From assembly GCF_001685485.1 (NCBI RefSeq), contig NZ_BDEL01000001.1:989501-1053500 (forward strand): a stretch of 64,000 nucleotides of DNA, in the 5' to 3' direction. How positions within the stretch are numbered: position 1 is the first letter of the stretch; the number at the start of each line of letters is the position of its first letter. Shown piece after piece: positions 26,040 to 36,159 of this stretch. Origin of the DNA: Formosa haliotis. Its GTDB lineage: Bacteria; Bacteroidota; Bacteroidia; Flavobacteriales; Flavobacteriaceae. A program made the translations under genes and the position numbers. The notes beneath the pieces are model-generated. The model saw nothing but the letters and a program-made list of their open reading frames with translations. It made no database searches and was not told the DNA's origin.

Positions 26040-29000
26040 TTATTTCTGAACAATATGCAGGACACTCACACCATTATTCTTTTTAGTAATTTGAATTTGA
26101 GTAGGAATCCGTTCTTTTAAATTTTCGACATGCGAGATGATACCAATCATTTTACCTTGAGATTGTAGTGTTTCTAAAGTTGAAATTACCGTTTCTAGGG
26201 TGTTACTATCTAAAGTCCCAAATCCTTCATCTATAAATAAAGAGTCTATTTTTACATTCTTACTAGCCAAATCAGATAATCCTAAAGCTAAGGCTAAGCT
26301 AATAATAAACTTTTCGCCCCCGCTAGACGTATCGACTAATCTCATTTGATCGGTTTGATAATGATCTATTAAACTAAAATTTAATTCTTCTTTTGGCTTG
26401 TAATCCTCTTCCATTTTTAGGGAATACCGTTTGTTTAAATTATACAGATGTACATTCGCTAAATCTAACAAATGCTTTAAGGTTAAACGTTGCACATACA
26501 CATTAAAGGCGTCTTTAGAATTTCCTATAATTTTAAATAATTCGCGCCAAACTCTACAAATTTCTGCTTGCGCCTCTATTTTTTTATAGGTTTCTAGATT
26601 TCTTGACCTAATTTCGGCATCTTTCCTAAAGGCTTCTTTAATTTCTCCTTTACCAGCCAATAATTCATCCTTTTTGGTCTTTAACACTTCAAATTGTTGC
26701 CTACTTTCTACTTCACTACTATCAATTTTTTTAGAGGCATGTAGCTCCGATATTGCTTTTAAATTGGAATCTTTAAGCGTTTTTAAACGCAGTTGTTTCT
26801 TCTCTAATTCGTCTCTGTTTTTATCGAACTTCTCTTTATCGACTTTGTCTAATAAGGCCGTTTCCACTTCAGCTTTATCTTTAAACTCACTGTTTGTTAA
26901 CTGAGTTTGTAATGCCGAGTTTAAGTGTTGTTTGTGCTGTTGTAATTGCAACTGACTCTCATTATGCTCAACCTTAAGAGCTTCCTTTTTAAGTTTTGTA
27001 TCTAATACAGCTTGAACCGATTTTTTACTAACCTCAACCTCCTTAGCTAAAGTGGATTTTGCCGTTTGTAAACTATGTCGCTTCGATTCTACCGAAATAT
27101 CTAAAGGTAAAATAGCTATACGATCTGTTTTCTGTTGAATGATTTTCGCTTCAGATGTCTTCATATCTGTTTGGATGTTTTCCTGAAGTTCAGACTGCGC
27201 TTTTAACTCCTTATCAATATGAATTAAATTAGAATTAAACAACTTAACATCCGCCTTTAATTCATCGAGACGTTTTTGTGCCAGAACATAATTCGCTATA
27301 GATTTTTCTATGTTTTCTATAAAAGCATTGGTGTTGACTACAGTTGGTAAATCATAATTAAATTTAGCCAATTTAGTGTTCAAAGCACTCTCTAAACCCA
27401 AACTCAGTGTAGTTAACTCTGACTTAGATTTTTGTTTAACTTCAATTTCTGACGTTCCGTTTTTAAAGTTTTCTTCTAGCGTAGCCACTTTCAACTTCAA
27501 AACACCAATTGCTTCATTTTGATTATTAAATCGGCTTTGGAGTTTATCTTTATCGGTTTGAAGTTTTTGCGAAAAGGTAAGCGTCTCCCCCAATACTTTC
27601 AATCTATCGGTCAAGGTGTTTATTTCGATATTTATTTTAGAACCGTGCTTTAAATCGCACGAAATATCCAATTGACTTGCTTTTAAATGAATTTGCTTTA
27701 TTGTGTCTAATATGATTTGACTCTGCTTAGATATATTTTGTATTGAGGTTATACATTTTACTTCGTTTTTATCAAATTCAGATTTTGAAGTATTTAATTT
27801 TTTTAAGATGTCTTTCCTCTTGTTTAATTCCAATTCCGATTTAGAAACTCCAATGGTCTCTAAATGTTCTGCAAACGGATGCACTTTAGAACCACACAAG
27901 CCACAAGGTTTCCCAGCTTCTAAATGTTGCCGATCTGCTTCGTATTTAGAAATACTTTTCTCTAAATCTAATATTTTTTCAGCATCGGAAACGGAAATTT
28001 CCTGAGTTTCTATTTGTTGCTTAACTGTTGTTAATTGTTTTTGAACAGTAACTAATTCTGCAGATAATGTTGTTTCCTGTTTTTTTATTTCAGTTAATTC
28101 CCTTTCTTGCTTTTGTAAGTCTTCAGAGAGTTCTTTGAACTGTTTCCATTGCGATTCCTTTAATCGTAAAGCTTTCTCTTCGGCTAAAAGGTCCCTTACA
28201 TTATGTTTTACTAATTGCTCTTGTATGGCATTGATTTTCTTTTCAGTTTCTGTAATGCCGAGCATATTTTTCTGCAGTAGTTCCTTGTGCGATTTTAACT
28301 GTACAGAAGTTTTCTCAACGTCTTCTGCCTTTTGAACAATAGATTCCGATAGTGCTTTTAATTCTGTTTTCTTCGCATTTAGAGTGGTTAAATCGCTAGT
28401 CCATTTGGATAGTTCTGTATCGACTTCTAGTAAAAATTTGTTTTCAGAAATAAAGGTTTCCCCTATTTTAATTTTTGCTTCGGTTTCTGATAGGTCTTTT
28501 GAAATCTTAGTTTTATCTGTATTTAAATTTTCTATTTTAGTTTGCGTTTCACGTACCTTAACTTTCAATTTTGTTAAGTTTTCACCCTCAGTTTTTATTT
28601 TGCCATCTAGAGTAGTAATACTATCAAATTTAGGTAACCAAGCATTAAAAACTTCTTCTGCTTTACTTAAAGTATCGGTCTGTGTTTTAAACCGTAAATT
28701 TTGCTGCTCAATTTCTGGCTCTAATTGTTTAAGTTCAGCTTCTAAAACTTTTAACTGATTGGATTTGTCTAACAGCGTTTTTTCTGTTCTATTTATTTCG
28801 ACTAAAAGCTCTTTAAACGGCTCTGCTTTTTCATTTAAATCTAAAGCTTGAAATTCGGGTTTGTGGGATTCAAATTCTTGATGTAATACATGTAGGTCCT
28901 CCTCTATTGTTTTTGAAGTTTTTGTCAATTCCGAAAACGAAGTATACCAATTTATAATATGTTGTACAGCATCGATATTCTTTTGTGCTGTAAGAATTTC

Positions 29001-29699
29001 GGCATCGAGTGCCTGATCTTTTTGAGATAATTCAATTTTCTTTTCGTCGCTTAAAATGTCATCCGAATTAATTTTAGCTTCTAAATCTTTAAGCTTACTA
29101 TCTTCAAGAGATTTTCGTTCCAAAATTCCTTGTCCGATTTTTTTATAAATCTGTTCTCCGGTTATTTGCTCTAACAATTTCCCTTTTTCGGGACCTTTAG
29201 CCGATAAAAATGAAGCAAATTCGCCTTGGGCTAACATAACCGATCTTAAAAACTGATTGTAATCTAATTGGGTTACACGAACAACTTCTGAGAGTACTTG
29301 CCGTTTCTGATCGGCTAAAATTTCACCTGTAGTTAGGTTTTTTAAACTGACTTTTTCTTGAGGATTTTGAAGCCGTTTACCGGTACTTGTGCTTAGGCAC
29401 ATACTCCAAATTGCCTCGTAAACCATGGCTTTATTTTCAAAAGTTAGACGACTTATAGCCTCATGGGCACCATGACTAACAACATCGATCAAGCTCCCTT
29501 TTGTATTGTTAAAGCGCGGAACACTCTGATATAAGGCAATAGTTATGGCATCTAAAATAGTGGTTTTTCCGGCTCCTGTAGATCCCGTTATGGCGTATAA
29601 TCCGACGTCTTTAAAGGCTTCATTTTCAAAATCGATAACAATAGGAGTATCAGATTTCAATGAATTTATATTTTGTAATTCTACTTTTAAAATTTTCAT
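26040..29699 (-). CDS. sbcC: DNA repair exonuclease subunit SbcC (Rad50-like)
   Basis: The ATPase/coiled-coil subunit of SbcCD, which cuts hairpins and blocked DNA ends. At 1219 residues it has Walker A TGSTGAGKTTILDAIT near residue 40, long coiled coils, a zinc hook KPCGLCGSKVHPFAE near the middle (about residue 600), and the C-terminal signature SSGGEKFIISLALALGLSD with Walker B LFIDEGFGTLD. It starts 12 bases after sbcD and is cotranscribed with it. Confidence 0.95.
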   Translation of the reverse strand: MKILKVELQNINSLKSDTPIVIDFENEAFKDVGLYAITGSTGAGKTTILDAITIALYQSVPRFNNTKGSLIDVVSHGAHEAISRLTFENKAMVYEAIWSMCLSTSTGKRLQNPQEKVSLKNLTTGEILADQKRQVLSEVVRVTQLDYNQFLRSVMLAQGEFASFLSAKGPEKGKLLEQITGEQIYKKIGQGILERKSLEDSKLKDLEAKINSDDILSDEKKIELSQKDQALDAEILTAQKNIDAVQHIINWYTSFSELTKTSKTIEEDLHVLHQEFESHKPEFQALDLNEKAEPFKELLVEINRTEKTLLDKSNQLKVLEAELKQLEPEIEQQNLRFKTQTDTLSKAEEVFNAWLPKFDSITTLDGKIKTEGENLTKLKVKVRETQTKIENLNTDKTKISKDLSETEAKIKIGETFISENKFLLEVDTELSKWTSDLTTLNAKKTELKALSESIVQKAEDVEKTSVQLKSHKELLQKNMLGITETEKKINAIQEQLVKHNVRDLLAEEKALRLKESQWKQFKELSEDLQKQERELTEIKKQETTLSAELVTVQKQLTTVKQQIETQEISVSDAEKILDLEKSISKYEADRQHLEAGKPCGLCGSKVHPFAEHLETIGVSKSELELNKRKDILKKLNTSKSEFDKNEVKCITSIQNISKQSQIILDTIKQIHLKASQLDISCDLKHGSKINIEINTLTDRLKVLGETLTFSQKLQTDKDKLQSRFNNQNEAIGVLKLKVATLEENFKNGTSEIEVKQKSKSELTTLSLGLESALNTKLAKFNYDLPTVVNTNAFIENIEKSIANYVLAQKRLDELKADVKLFNSNLIHIDKELKAQSELQENIQTDMKTSEAKIIQQKTDRIAILPLDISVESKRHSLQTAKSTLAKEVEVSKKSVQAVLDTKLKKEALKVEHNESQLQLQQHKQHLNSALQTQLTNSEFKDKAEVETALLDKVDKEKFDKNRDELEKKQLRLKTLKDSNLKAISELHASKKIDSSEVESRQQFEVLKTKKDELLAGKGEIKEAFRKDAEIRSRNLETYKKIEAQAEICRVWRELFKIIGNSKDAFNVYVQRLTLKHLLDLANVHLYNLNKRYSLKMEEDYKPKEELNFSLIDHYQTDQMRLVDTSSGGEKFIISLALALGLSDLASKNVKIDSLFIDEGFGTLDSNTLETVISTLETLQSQGKMIGIISHVENLKERIPTQIQITKKNNGVSVLHIVQK

Positions 29700-29711
29700 T
29701 TTTACCGACTC

Positions 29712-30914
29712 TTATTGATTTTTAACCGATTGTAAGATTTCATTAAACGCATCCCAAATTTCTGGAGTTTGTTTTAAATCGTAGCCCATTTCCTCACATT
29801 TCAATTTAAAAACTTCTGTAGGTTGTAACTCTTTTATAGATTTTGTACTTTCTAATAATTCTTCTATACCCTTAATTTTTCGTTGATGTTTTAAAGACAT
29901 TTTTAAAATTTCGAACGGATACTTTTCTGCTTCTAATTTTAATATATCGGTATTAACCGTATGGTCTTCATCTAGTATAATTTCTACCCAAGGTGTTAAT
30001 TGATATGGGTTAGACATAAGTTTAGGAAATTCTGCTATACATTCCTCTAACGTACCCGACACCCTGTAAAATTCCCTAAAACGTGGCACCTCCACAGGGG
30101 ATACATTTTTAATTGCATTATGTTCAACCGTTAAAACCAGAATTTGTTTATCGTAATTAATCTCACTAAAGCTTAAAATATGAGGAGATCCAGAATATCT
30201 AACCCGATTAGTACCGCCAATAACTTGTGGTCTGTGCAAATGCCCAAGGGCAATATAATCGAAATATTCAGGAAAATCTTCGGCACCAATATGCCCTAAA
30301 GTCCCCACATAAATGTTTTGTTCGCTATCTGAAACAGAGCCACCAGTTGCGAATAAATGGCCCATGCCTATTACCGGTGCATGGGTCGTATTTATTAGTT
30401 TACACTGCTCGGCAGATTTTTTATAATGATTAATTAGAGCGGTTTTATATTTATCTGTCAATTCATCAAAAGTTTCTCCTGCTACTGCTTTTCTAATATC
30501 CCCGTCTCGTAAATACGGAACAGCACCAATAATAACAGCTTCTCCTTTTACCTCAATTTTAAATACTTCATCGGCTATGTTTTCGGTAGCTTTACCAACC
30601 ACATGAATAGACAACGCTCCCAAAATATGTTTAGGCGCATTTAAAGTTCCTGCAGAATCGTGATTCCCTCCAGTAATAATAACAGACGAGCAACTGGTGC
30701 CTTTTAATTTCACTAAAAAACTGTAGTACATTTCTAGACTTTGATTAGAAGGTGATCCCGTATCAAAGACATCTCCCGAAATTAGCAACACATCAATCTC
30801 TTGGTCTATAATATAGTGTTCTATCCAATTTAAGAATAAGGTTTGCTCCTCGAATTGCGATTGTTCGTGCAATCTATGTCCTAAATGCCAGTCGGCAGTA
30901 TGAAGTATTTTCAA
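29712..30914 (-). CDS. sbcD: DNA repair exonuclease subunit SbcD (Mre11-like)
   Basis: The metallophosphoesterase nuclease of the SbcCD complex. The 400-residue protein shows the Mre11 motifs in order: HTADWHLGH at residue 5, ISGDVFDTGSPSN, TGGNHDSAGT, MGHLFATGG and ALGHLHRPQ. The C-terminal capping region is less conserved. It is the first gene of the sbcD-sbcC pair. Confidence 0.95.
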   Translation of the reverse strand: MKILHTADWHLGHRLHEQSQFEEQTLFLNWIEHYIIDQEIDVLLISGDVFDTGSPSNQSLEMYYSFLVKLKGTSCSSVIITGGNHDSAGTLNAPKHILGALSIHVVGKATENIADEVFKIEVKGEAVIIGAVPYLRDGDIRKAVAGETFDELTDKYKTALINHYKKSAEQCKLINTTHAPVIGMGHLFATGGSVSDSEQNIYVGTLGHIGAEDFPEYFDYIALGHLHRPQVIGGTNRVRYSGSPHILSFSEINYDKQILVLTVEHNAIKNVSPVEVPRFREFYRVSGTLEECIAEFPKLMSNPYQLTPWVEIILDEDHTVNTDILKLEAEKYPFEILKMSLKHQRKIKGIEELLESTKSIKELQPTEVFKLKCEEMGYDLKQTPEIWDAFNEILQSVKNQ

Positions 30915-31184
30915 TGCAATTTTTTATTAATGAGTTTACTAAATTAGGTTATAAATTGACATCGTATAACCTAACCTTTGAGTTGCTGAAATTAATAATT
31001 TAAATCGAAATGAAATTGAGGATAACCGTAAAAGAATCCTATTTTTTTAATATAATAAATGTATTCTAAAGTTTACAAATCAATTATTAAGAAGTCTATC
31101 GCTTCCTAAATTATATTAAAATTCTAACAACTAATCTTCAAAATTTAAGTAAATTTCTAAAGGATTTTTAAAAGGAATTTCAAT

Positions 31185-32132
31185 TTGAATAAAAAAGAAA
31201 AAGCTGTTGTTATTTGGCATTTAACATGTTTACATTTAGAAGGTAAAACCTTAATAAAAGGAACGCTTCTAGAAAGATTACCTCAACCATATAATGCCAA
31301 TACAAGAACATACCAACATGCTTCCCATGTATTGCAAACCTATTTGACCAATCCTTATAAAAATGCAGATATTTGGATTGTCACCGAGGCGGAAACCGTT
31401 CAAGTCCAAACCGATGATTCCGGTAATTTTCAAATGCTAAGCTCGTATACCCTGGAGAAACAACCGGCTTTTAAAATTTCGGAAGATGGTCCATTTTTAA
31501 AGGTAGCACAAACTTACCCGATAACTTTTCCATGTTCCAAGAGCCCCTTTGATGTGATTTCTGATATCGATGATACTGCCATACATTCTTATAGTACTCA
31601 ATTTTTAAAACGTGTTATTAAAATACTTTTTTATACTCCATCGGAAAGAGATGTAGTAAGCGGCACACAACAATTATTGCAGGGATTTAATTTACATGGC
31701 GCACGCATAAATTATGTTTCTAAAAGTGAAAGCAATTTGTTTTACCTTTTAGCAAAAGTTTTTAAAACTCATAAATTACCCCAAGGTGCCATGTTGCTTA
31801 CCCCCTATCTAAGCCTGCTTGAACTACTAATACCGAAAAAGGGATTAGATTTTAAATTTGAAACCATTCAATTCCTACTAACACATACGCCTCATAAAAA
31901 ATACGTATTAATTGGCGACGATAGCCAGAAGGATGTTGTGGTATACACTAAAATAATTAAAGCTTTTCCAAATCGTATTTTAAAGGTATATATACGACAA
32001 ACACAACCTGAGTTACAGGCCAACCAAAAAGAAAATCTAGATGCTTTATTGGCCACACAAGTTCCGGTCTTATACTTTAAACAGGATAACTTTATCGATG
32101 TAAAACAAGAACTACTAACACTAAAACAATAG
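31185..32132 (+). CDS. App1-like phosphatase domain protein (DUF2183)
   Basis: A 315-residue protein with the HAD-type motif DVISDIDDTAIHS (DxDxT) near residue 125, followed by FTPSERDVVSG-like wording and a late GDDSQKD motif IV. This is the App1/DUF2183 family, whose yeast member is a phosphatidate phosphatase. The gene starts at a TTG (31185) behind an AAGGAA stretch, and is followed after 4 bases by a lipid-kinase gene. A phosphatidate-to-diacylglycerol role opposite that kinase is a reasonable inference. Confidence 0.82.
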   Translation: MNKKEKAVVIWHLTCLHLEGKTLIKGTLLERLPQPYNANTRTYQHASHVLQTYLTNPYKNADIWIVTEAETVQVQTDDSGNFQMLSSYTLEKQPAFKISEDGPFLKVAQTYPITFPCSKSPFDVISDIDDTAIHSYSTQFLKRVIKILFYTPSERDVVSGTQQLLQGFNLHGARINYVSKSESNLFYLLAKVFKTHKLPQGAMLLTPYLSLLELLIPKKGLDFKFETIQFLLTHTPHKKYVLIGDDSQKDVVVYTKIIKAFPNRILKVYIRQTQPELQANQKENLDALLATQVPVLYFKQDNFIDVKQELLTLKQ

Positions 32133-32136
32133 AGAA

Positions 32137-33039
32137 ATGAAACTATTATTCGTAGTTAACCCCATATCTGGAGGTATAGATAAAGAACCTTTTTTAACAG
32201 ATGCCAAGGCATTTTGCAAGAAATATGCGATCACTTATAAAGTGTTTAAAACTTCAGGATCGCAGGACGAAGAAGGTTTAAAAATTGTTTTAGATACTTT
32301 TAAACCAGATCGAGTGGCGTCTGTTGGTGGTGATGGTACCACTCTGTTTACGGCCATAGTTTTACAAAACACGAATCTTCCCATGGGAATTATTCCTTTA
32401 GGTTCTGCCAATGGTATGGCTACAGAGCTTAATGTAAATTCAAAACCAATAGAAGCCTTAAAAGACTTAATCATTTCTGAAGTTATTGGAGATTTAGATA
32501 TGGTTTTAGTAAACGACACGTACCATTCTATACATATTGGCGATGTGGGTATAAACGCTAAGATTGTTGAGGCTTACGAGAAAGATAAAAATAGAGGAAT
32601 GGTGACTTATGCGAAATATTTTTTAGAAGAAATACAGAACATAGAACCTTTTGCTATTACCATAGAAGCCAACGACAAACATATAGAGGAAGAAGGTGTC
32701 ATGCTAGGCATTTCGAATTCTCGAAAATATGGAACGGGCGTTCCTTTAAATGCCGAAGGGAACCCTATGGATGGTAAATTTGAACTTGTTGTTGTAAGAA
32801 AAATTGATGCCAATCTTTTGTTGAAAGCCGGCTTATCTAAATTTGACGATCGCTTTTACGATGGTGAAAACCAATTCATTTTAAGTACCGATAGTGCTAA
32901 AATAAGTTTTGAAACACCTAGAATGTTACAACTGGATGGTGAAATTATAGGAAAGTTTAAATCCCTTAAAGTAGACATTCTAAAAGGTGCTGTAAAACTG
33001 ATAACTCATCATGATAATATGTATATAAAGCGTAAATAA
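32137..33039 (+). CDS. Diacylglycerol kinase / lipid kinase of the YegS-DagK family
   Basis: A 300-residue soluble kinase. FVVNPISGG is at residue 5, the nucleotide motif SVGGDGTTLFTAI near 66, and PLGSANGMATEL follows, all diagnostic of the DAGK catalytic family. Such enzymes phosphorylate diacylglycerol or related lipids. Only 4 bases separate it from the App1-like phosphatase gene, so the pair probably balances phosphatidate and diacylglycerol. Confidence 0.88.
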   Translation: MKLLFVVNPISGGIDKEPFLTDAKAFCKKYAITYKVFKTSGSQDEEGLKIVLDTFKPDRVASVGGDGTTLFTAIVLQNTNLPMGIIPLGSANGMATELNVNSKPIEALKDLIISEVIGDLDMVLVNDTYHSIHIGDVGINAKIVEAYEKDKNRGMVTYAKYFLEEIQNIEPFAITIEANDKHIEEEGVMLGISNSRKYGTGVPLNAEGNPMDGKFELVVVRKIDANLLLKAGLSKFDDRFYDGENQFILSTDSAKISFETPRMLQLDGEIIGKFKSLKVDILKGAVKLITHHDNMYIKRK

Positions 33040-33233
33040 TAACTTCTTATTTAAGAATTACGTTCTATTTAAGAAGAAAATTATTACCCCTAACCCCCTC
33101 TTAGTGTATTTATTATCTATGCTAAAGGAGCCATTTTAGTCGTTTTTTATGCCAAACATTAGAATTCATCTTAAGAAAACGTTATAGAATGCGCTTTTAT
33201 TAGCCGAAAACGGTATTTTATAAAAGAGATGTA

Positions 33234-33241
33234 TATCTTTG
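33234..33241 (+). promoter_or_regulatory. -7 box for the beta-hydroxyacid dehydrogenase gene
   Basis: TATCTTTG fits TAnnTTTG and lies 23 bases before the ATG. Confidence 0.55.
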
Positions 33242-33264
33242 CATCAAACATTTATAAATAAAAT

Positions 33265-34146
33265 ATGGAAAAACCAACTATTGGATTTATTGGACTTGGC
33301 CTTATGGGTGGAAACATGGTAGAAAATCTACAAAAAAGAGGGTTCGAGTTAATAGTAATGGATCTTAATAAGGACGAAGTTGCAAAAGTTATCGCTCGCG
33401 GTAATGCTACGGAAGCGTCTTCTCCTAAAGAATTAGCTGAAAAAAGTGATATTATAATGTTCTGTCTTACAACATCTGCTGTTGTAGAAAAGATCGTTTA
33501 TGGTGAAAATGGTATTTTAGCTGGAATTAAAGAAGGTTCCGTTTTGATTGATTTCGGGACATCTATTCCTGCTTCTACAATCAAAATTGGTAAAGACTTA
33601 GCAGAAAAAGGTGCTGGAATGATTGATGCGCCTCTTGGACGTACTCCTGCACATGCGAAAGACGGCTTGCTTAACATTATGGCAGCTGGAGATAAAGACA
33701 CATTTGAAAAAGTAAAACCTATTTTAGACCAACAAGGTGAAAATGTATTTTACTTAGGCGGACTTGGATCTGGTCATACAACAAAGTTAATTAACAACTT
33801 TATGGGAATGACAACTGTAGTTGCTATGTCTCAAGCTTTTGCTGCTGCAAAACTAGCTGGAGTAGACAAGCAACAACTTTTTGATATCATGTCTTCTGGA
33901 CCATCTAACTCACCATTTATGAAATTCTGTAAAAACTACGCTGTAGACGACGTAAGTGATTTAGGATTCTCTATTGCAAATGCCAATAAAGATTTAGGGT
34001 ATTTTGTACAAATGATGAATGATCTTGGAACAGTTTCAAAAATTGCTGAAGCAACATCTTCAAACTTACAAGCTGCTTTAAATGCAGATATGGGTAGTGG
34101 TAATGTACCAGAAATTTACGATTACTTCGTATCTTTAGAAAAATAA
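33265..34146 (+). CDS. NAD(P)-dependent beta-hydroxyacid dehydrogenase family protein
   Basis: A 293-residue cytoplasmic oxidoreductase. The Rossmann motif GFIGLGLMGGNMVENL opens the protein. DAPLGRTPAHAKDG occupies the substrate-binding motif, and GHTTKLINNFMG contains the catalytic Lys near residue 175. This is the 3-hydroxyisobutyrate dehydrogenase / glyoxylate-succinic semialdehyde reductase family; the substrate cannot be fixed. It is a single-gene unit with its own promoter and a terminator. Confidence 0.88.
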   Translation: MEKPTIGFIGLGLMGGNMVENLQKRGFELIVMDLNKDEVAKVIARGNATEASSPKELAEKSDIIMFCLTTSAVVEKIVYGENGILAGIKEGSVLIDFGTSIPASTIKIGKDLAEKGAGMIDAPLGRTPAHAKDGLLNIMAAGDKDTFEKVKPILDQQGENVFYLGGLGSGHTTKLINNFMGMTTVVAMSQAFAAAKLAGVDKQQLFDIMSSGPSNSPFMKFCKNYAVDDVSDLGFSIANANKDLGYFVQMMNDLGTVSKIAEATSSNLQAALNADMGSGNVPEIYDYFVSLEK

Positions 34147-34172
34147 TTCGGTAGCTTTTTATACTGATTAGT

Positions 34173-34203
34173 AACCCGCCTGAATAGGCGGGTTTTCCTT
34201 TTT
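34173..34203 (+). terminator. Rho-independent terminator
   Basis: An 8-bp perfect GC-rich stem (AACCCGCC at 34173-34180, GGCGGGTT at 34187-34194) with a six-base loop and a following T-rich run. Confidence 0.88.
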
Positions 34204-34265
34204 ATAAAACACCCATTGTTCTAAATCTATGTACTCTAGACGAGGAACATAAAATACAGAATTCT

Positions 34266-34541
34266 CTAATGTTTTTTCAAGCCCTTATTAACACGCCCTA
34301 AAAAAAGCAGCAAATCGTTATCTATATCTTTTGCGTTATCTAAAATCACTTCTAGGATTTTTTCGGAAGTTTTAAGAAACTCTAGTTCGGCATCTTCTAA
34401 AGCTTTGCCATAGTTTAGCATTTCAACAAAAAACAGAGTCACAGCATCCTTTTCTTCGATCATCTTAGTACTAGCAACAATTTCAGAAAACCGTTTGTTT
34501 CTGTGCTTATTTCCAAATTCCTCAATATCGATATCCGTCAT
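34266..34541 (-). CDS. Small helical protein of unknown function
   Basis: A 91-residue, charged and mostly helical protein without signal peptide or membrane segment. I recognise no family. The ATG is followed by an acidic start (MTDIDIEEFG), and the C-terminus is Lys-rich (VNKGLKKH). It precedes no close gene in the same direction. Confidence 0.55.
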   Translation of the reverse strand: MTDIDIEEFGNKHRNKRFSEIVASTKMIEEKDAVTLFFVEMLNYGKALEDAELEFLKTSEKILEVILDNAKDIDNDLLLFLGRVNKGLKKH

Positions 34542-34606
34542 TTAGTTTACTTTTTAAAAATTATATTTAGTTTAGATGAATTAATTAGCCCTACCATCCC
34601 TAGAAA

Positions 34607-35122
34607 TTAATATTTCAGGAACATGATATGATTAGGGTTTGAGCGCGTTTCCGATATTTTAAAATTATAGGCTCCGGCAATCTTAAACCCCATTTTGTTA
34701 TAAAAATCTATCGCTCGTTGATTATTCACCCAAACAGCTAACCAAATCCCTTTCTGATGTTCATTTTTAGACAATTGTATATTATAATCAAATAATTTAG
34801 CACCTAATCCTTGACCGTAAAATGCGTTTAAAAGATAGAGTCGATCAAGTTTAGTAACATTCAATTCTGGGATATCTTTATTGGGTGTGCTCAGTTCTAT
34901 TTTTGAAAATCCAGCCACTTCCTCATTACAATAAATAATATGATAATGTGCTTTCGTATTTTTAAACTCCTCCGCTATTTGCTGCGTATTATAAGTCTTA
35001 GTTATAAAACTATTTAAATCTTCTGCAGAAGCGCTAGTGCCGTGAGATTCTAAAAATGCCTGTCTACCAATTTCAGCAATTAATTCAGAATGCTCAACAT
35101 TTGCTTTTATTATTTTAATCAT
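34607..35122 (-). CDS. GNAT family N-acetyltransferase
   Basis: A 171-residue acetyltransferase. The acetyl-CoA motif A is visible as LDRLYLLNAFYGQGLGAKLFDY near residue 93, with Q-x-x-G-x-G/A in place. WLAVWVNNQRAIDFYNKMGFKIAG is the motif B region. The acceptor may be a small molecule or a protein N-terminus and cannot be told. Confidence 0.9.
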   Translation of the reverse strand: MIKIIKANVEHSELIAEIGRQAFLESHGTSASAEDLNSFITKTYNTQQIAEEFKNTKAHYHIIYCNEEVAGFSKIELSTPNKDIPELNVTKLDRLYLLNAFYGQGLGAKLFDYNIQLSKNEHQKGIWLAVWVNNQRAIDFYNKMGFKIAGAYNFKISETRSNPNHIMFLKY

Positions 35123-35192
35123 AGCATTTAGGGAGACTAACTTTTTTATTCTCCGCGTACAAAATTAATAGATTCAGAGCATTTAATACCCA

Positions 35193-35774
35193 CTATAATG
35201 GAAACATACTTTCATAAAGCTCGGGGTAATCTCGTTTTAAATTTTCACATAAGTCCGAATAAAAGGTATTCCATTCTTCTTCAATCATTTCATTACCTGC
35301 TTTACCCGTAGCTACCGATATTGCAACCCCACTTCTCCATGGTATTGGTATATTTAAATCCTTTTCAATATTCTTTCTGCGTATGGCTGTAGCTAGCATA
35401 CCTACACCTGTTCCTCGTGCCGGTGGAACAGCCTCCTTTAGCTGTTTTACCACCGCTTCTTTTACAGATTCTGTTTGATTATAGGCTATATGCAATGTGC
35501 TTATTTTGTTTAGTTTATTATTTGAAATGGCTTCATTAATTGGTATTAACAACACCCATTTTGCCTGGGTTTGAACTAAGAAATCGCTTCTATTTTTATT
35601 TATTACATAGGTAGTACCGGTAAAATTTTTATCGGTATCAAAATATAATATCTGATAGTCTTTAGATTGTGAAAAATCGAATAGTGTATTCAATGTATAA
35701 TGCGATTTGTAAAATAAATGGTAACCTTCGGCTAATCTGAGCTCGTGAATTTTAATTATGGTATCCTCTAACAA
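35193..35774 (-). CDS. Protein of unknown function
   Basis: A 193-residue cytoplasmic protein that I do not recognise. The first half is beta-rich (HLFYKSHYTLNTLFDF, ILYFDTDKNFTGTTYVI). The middle has a conserved-looking glycine/arginine segment (PPARGTGVGMLATAIRRKN). The C-terminus is acidic and helical. It stands alone between the GNAT gene and a 385-base gap. Confidence 0.6.
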   Translation of the reverse strand: MLEDTIIKIHELRLAEGYHLFYKSHYTLNTLFDFSQSKDYQILYFDTDKNFTGTTYVINKNRSDFLVQTQAKWVLLIPINEAISNNKLNKISTLHIAYNQTESVKEAVVKQLKEAVPPARGTGVGMLATAIRRKNIEKDLNIPIPWRSGVAISVATGKAGNEMIEEEWNTFYSDLCENLKRDYPELYESMFPL

Positions 35775-36159
35775 ATTAAGAGACCCTTCTAATTTTTTGA
35801 TTCTTGGTTACTAAAATGTAGTGTGATAATAGATGTCATACAAATAAGATTTAATTAATAAAATGTTATTTGTATTTCGAAAAAGCCATAGCGTTTTTAA
35901 CGTTTATTTTGACTGAAAGTCCGTATTGTTTTACCACCGTGGTGTCTTCACTCGGTTGGTACCCATATAGGATTCGAAATACCTGATAAAGATATAAAAT
36001 TTACTTGGCTTATCCTTAAAGGATAGGACAATATTTTGATTATTCTATTTAGGAAGGTTTATCTTGAATGGAAAGAAGTTTTCAGTATATAGTTGGTAGT
36101 TAATCATTAAACACGACTTGAGCCGTAATTATTACACTTTTTAAATGTTATACTTTTCT
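35775..36159. other. Intergenic gap with no recognised gene
   Basis: The stretch holds a short hairpin TATCC-TTAAA-GGATA at 36011-36025 and a less AT-rich patch around 35910-35990 containing ACCACCGTGGT. Neither could be assigned to a known RNA. Confidence 0.5.

Noticed and set aside
35900..36000. A less AT-rich patch with GGATTCGAAATACC, reminiscent of a tRNA T-arm
   Set aside because: No acceptor or anticodon stem could be formed around it, so no tRNA or tRNA remnant is claimed.
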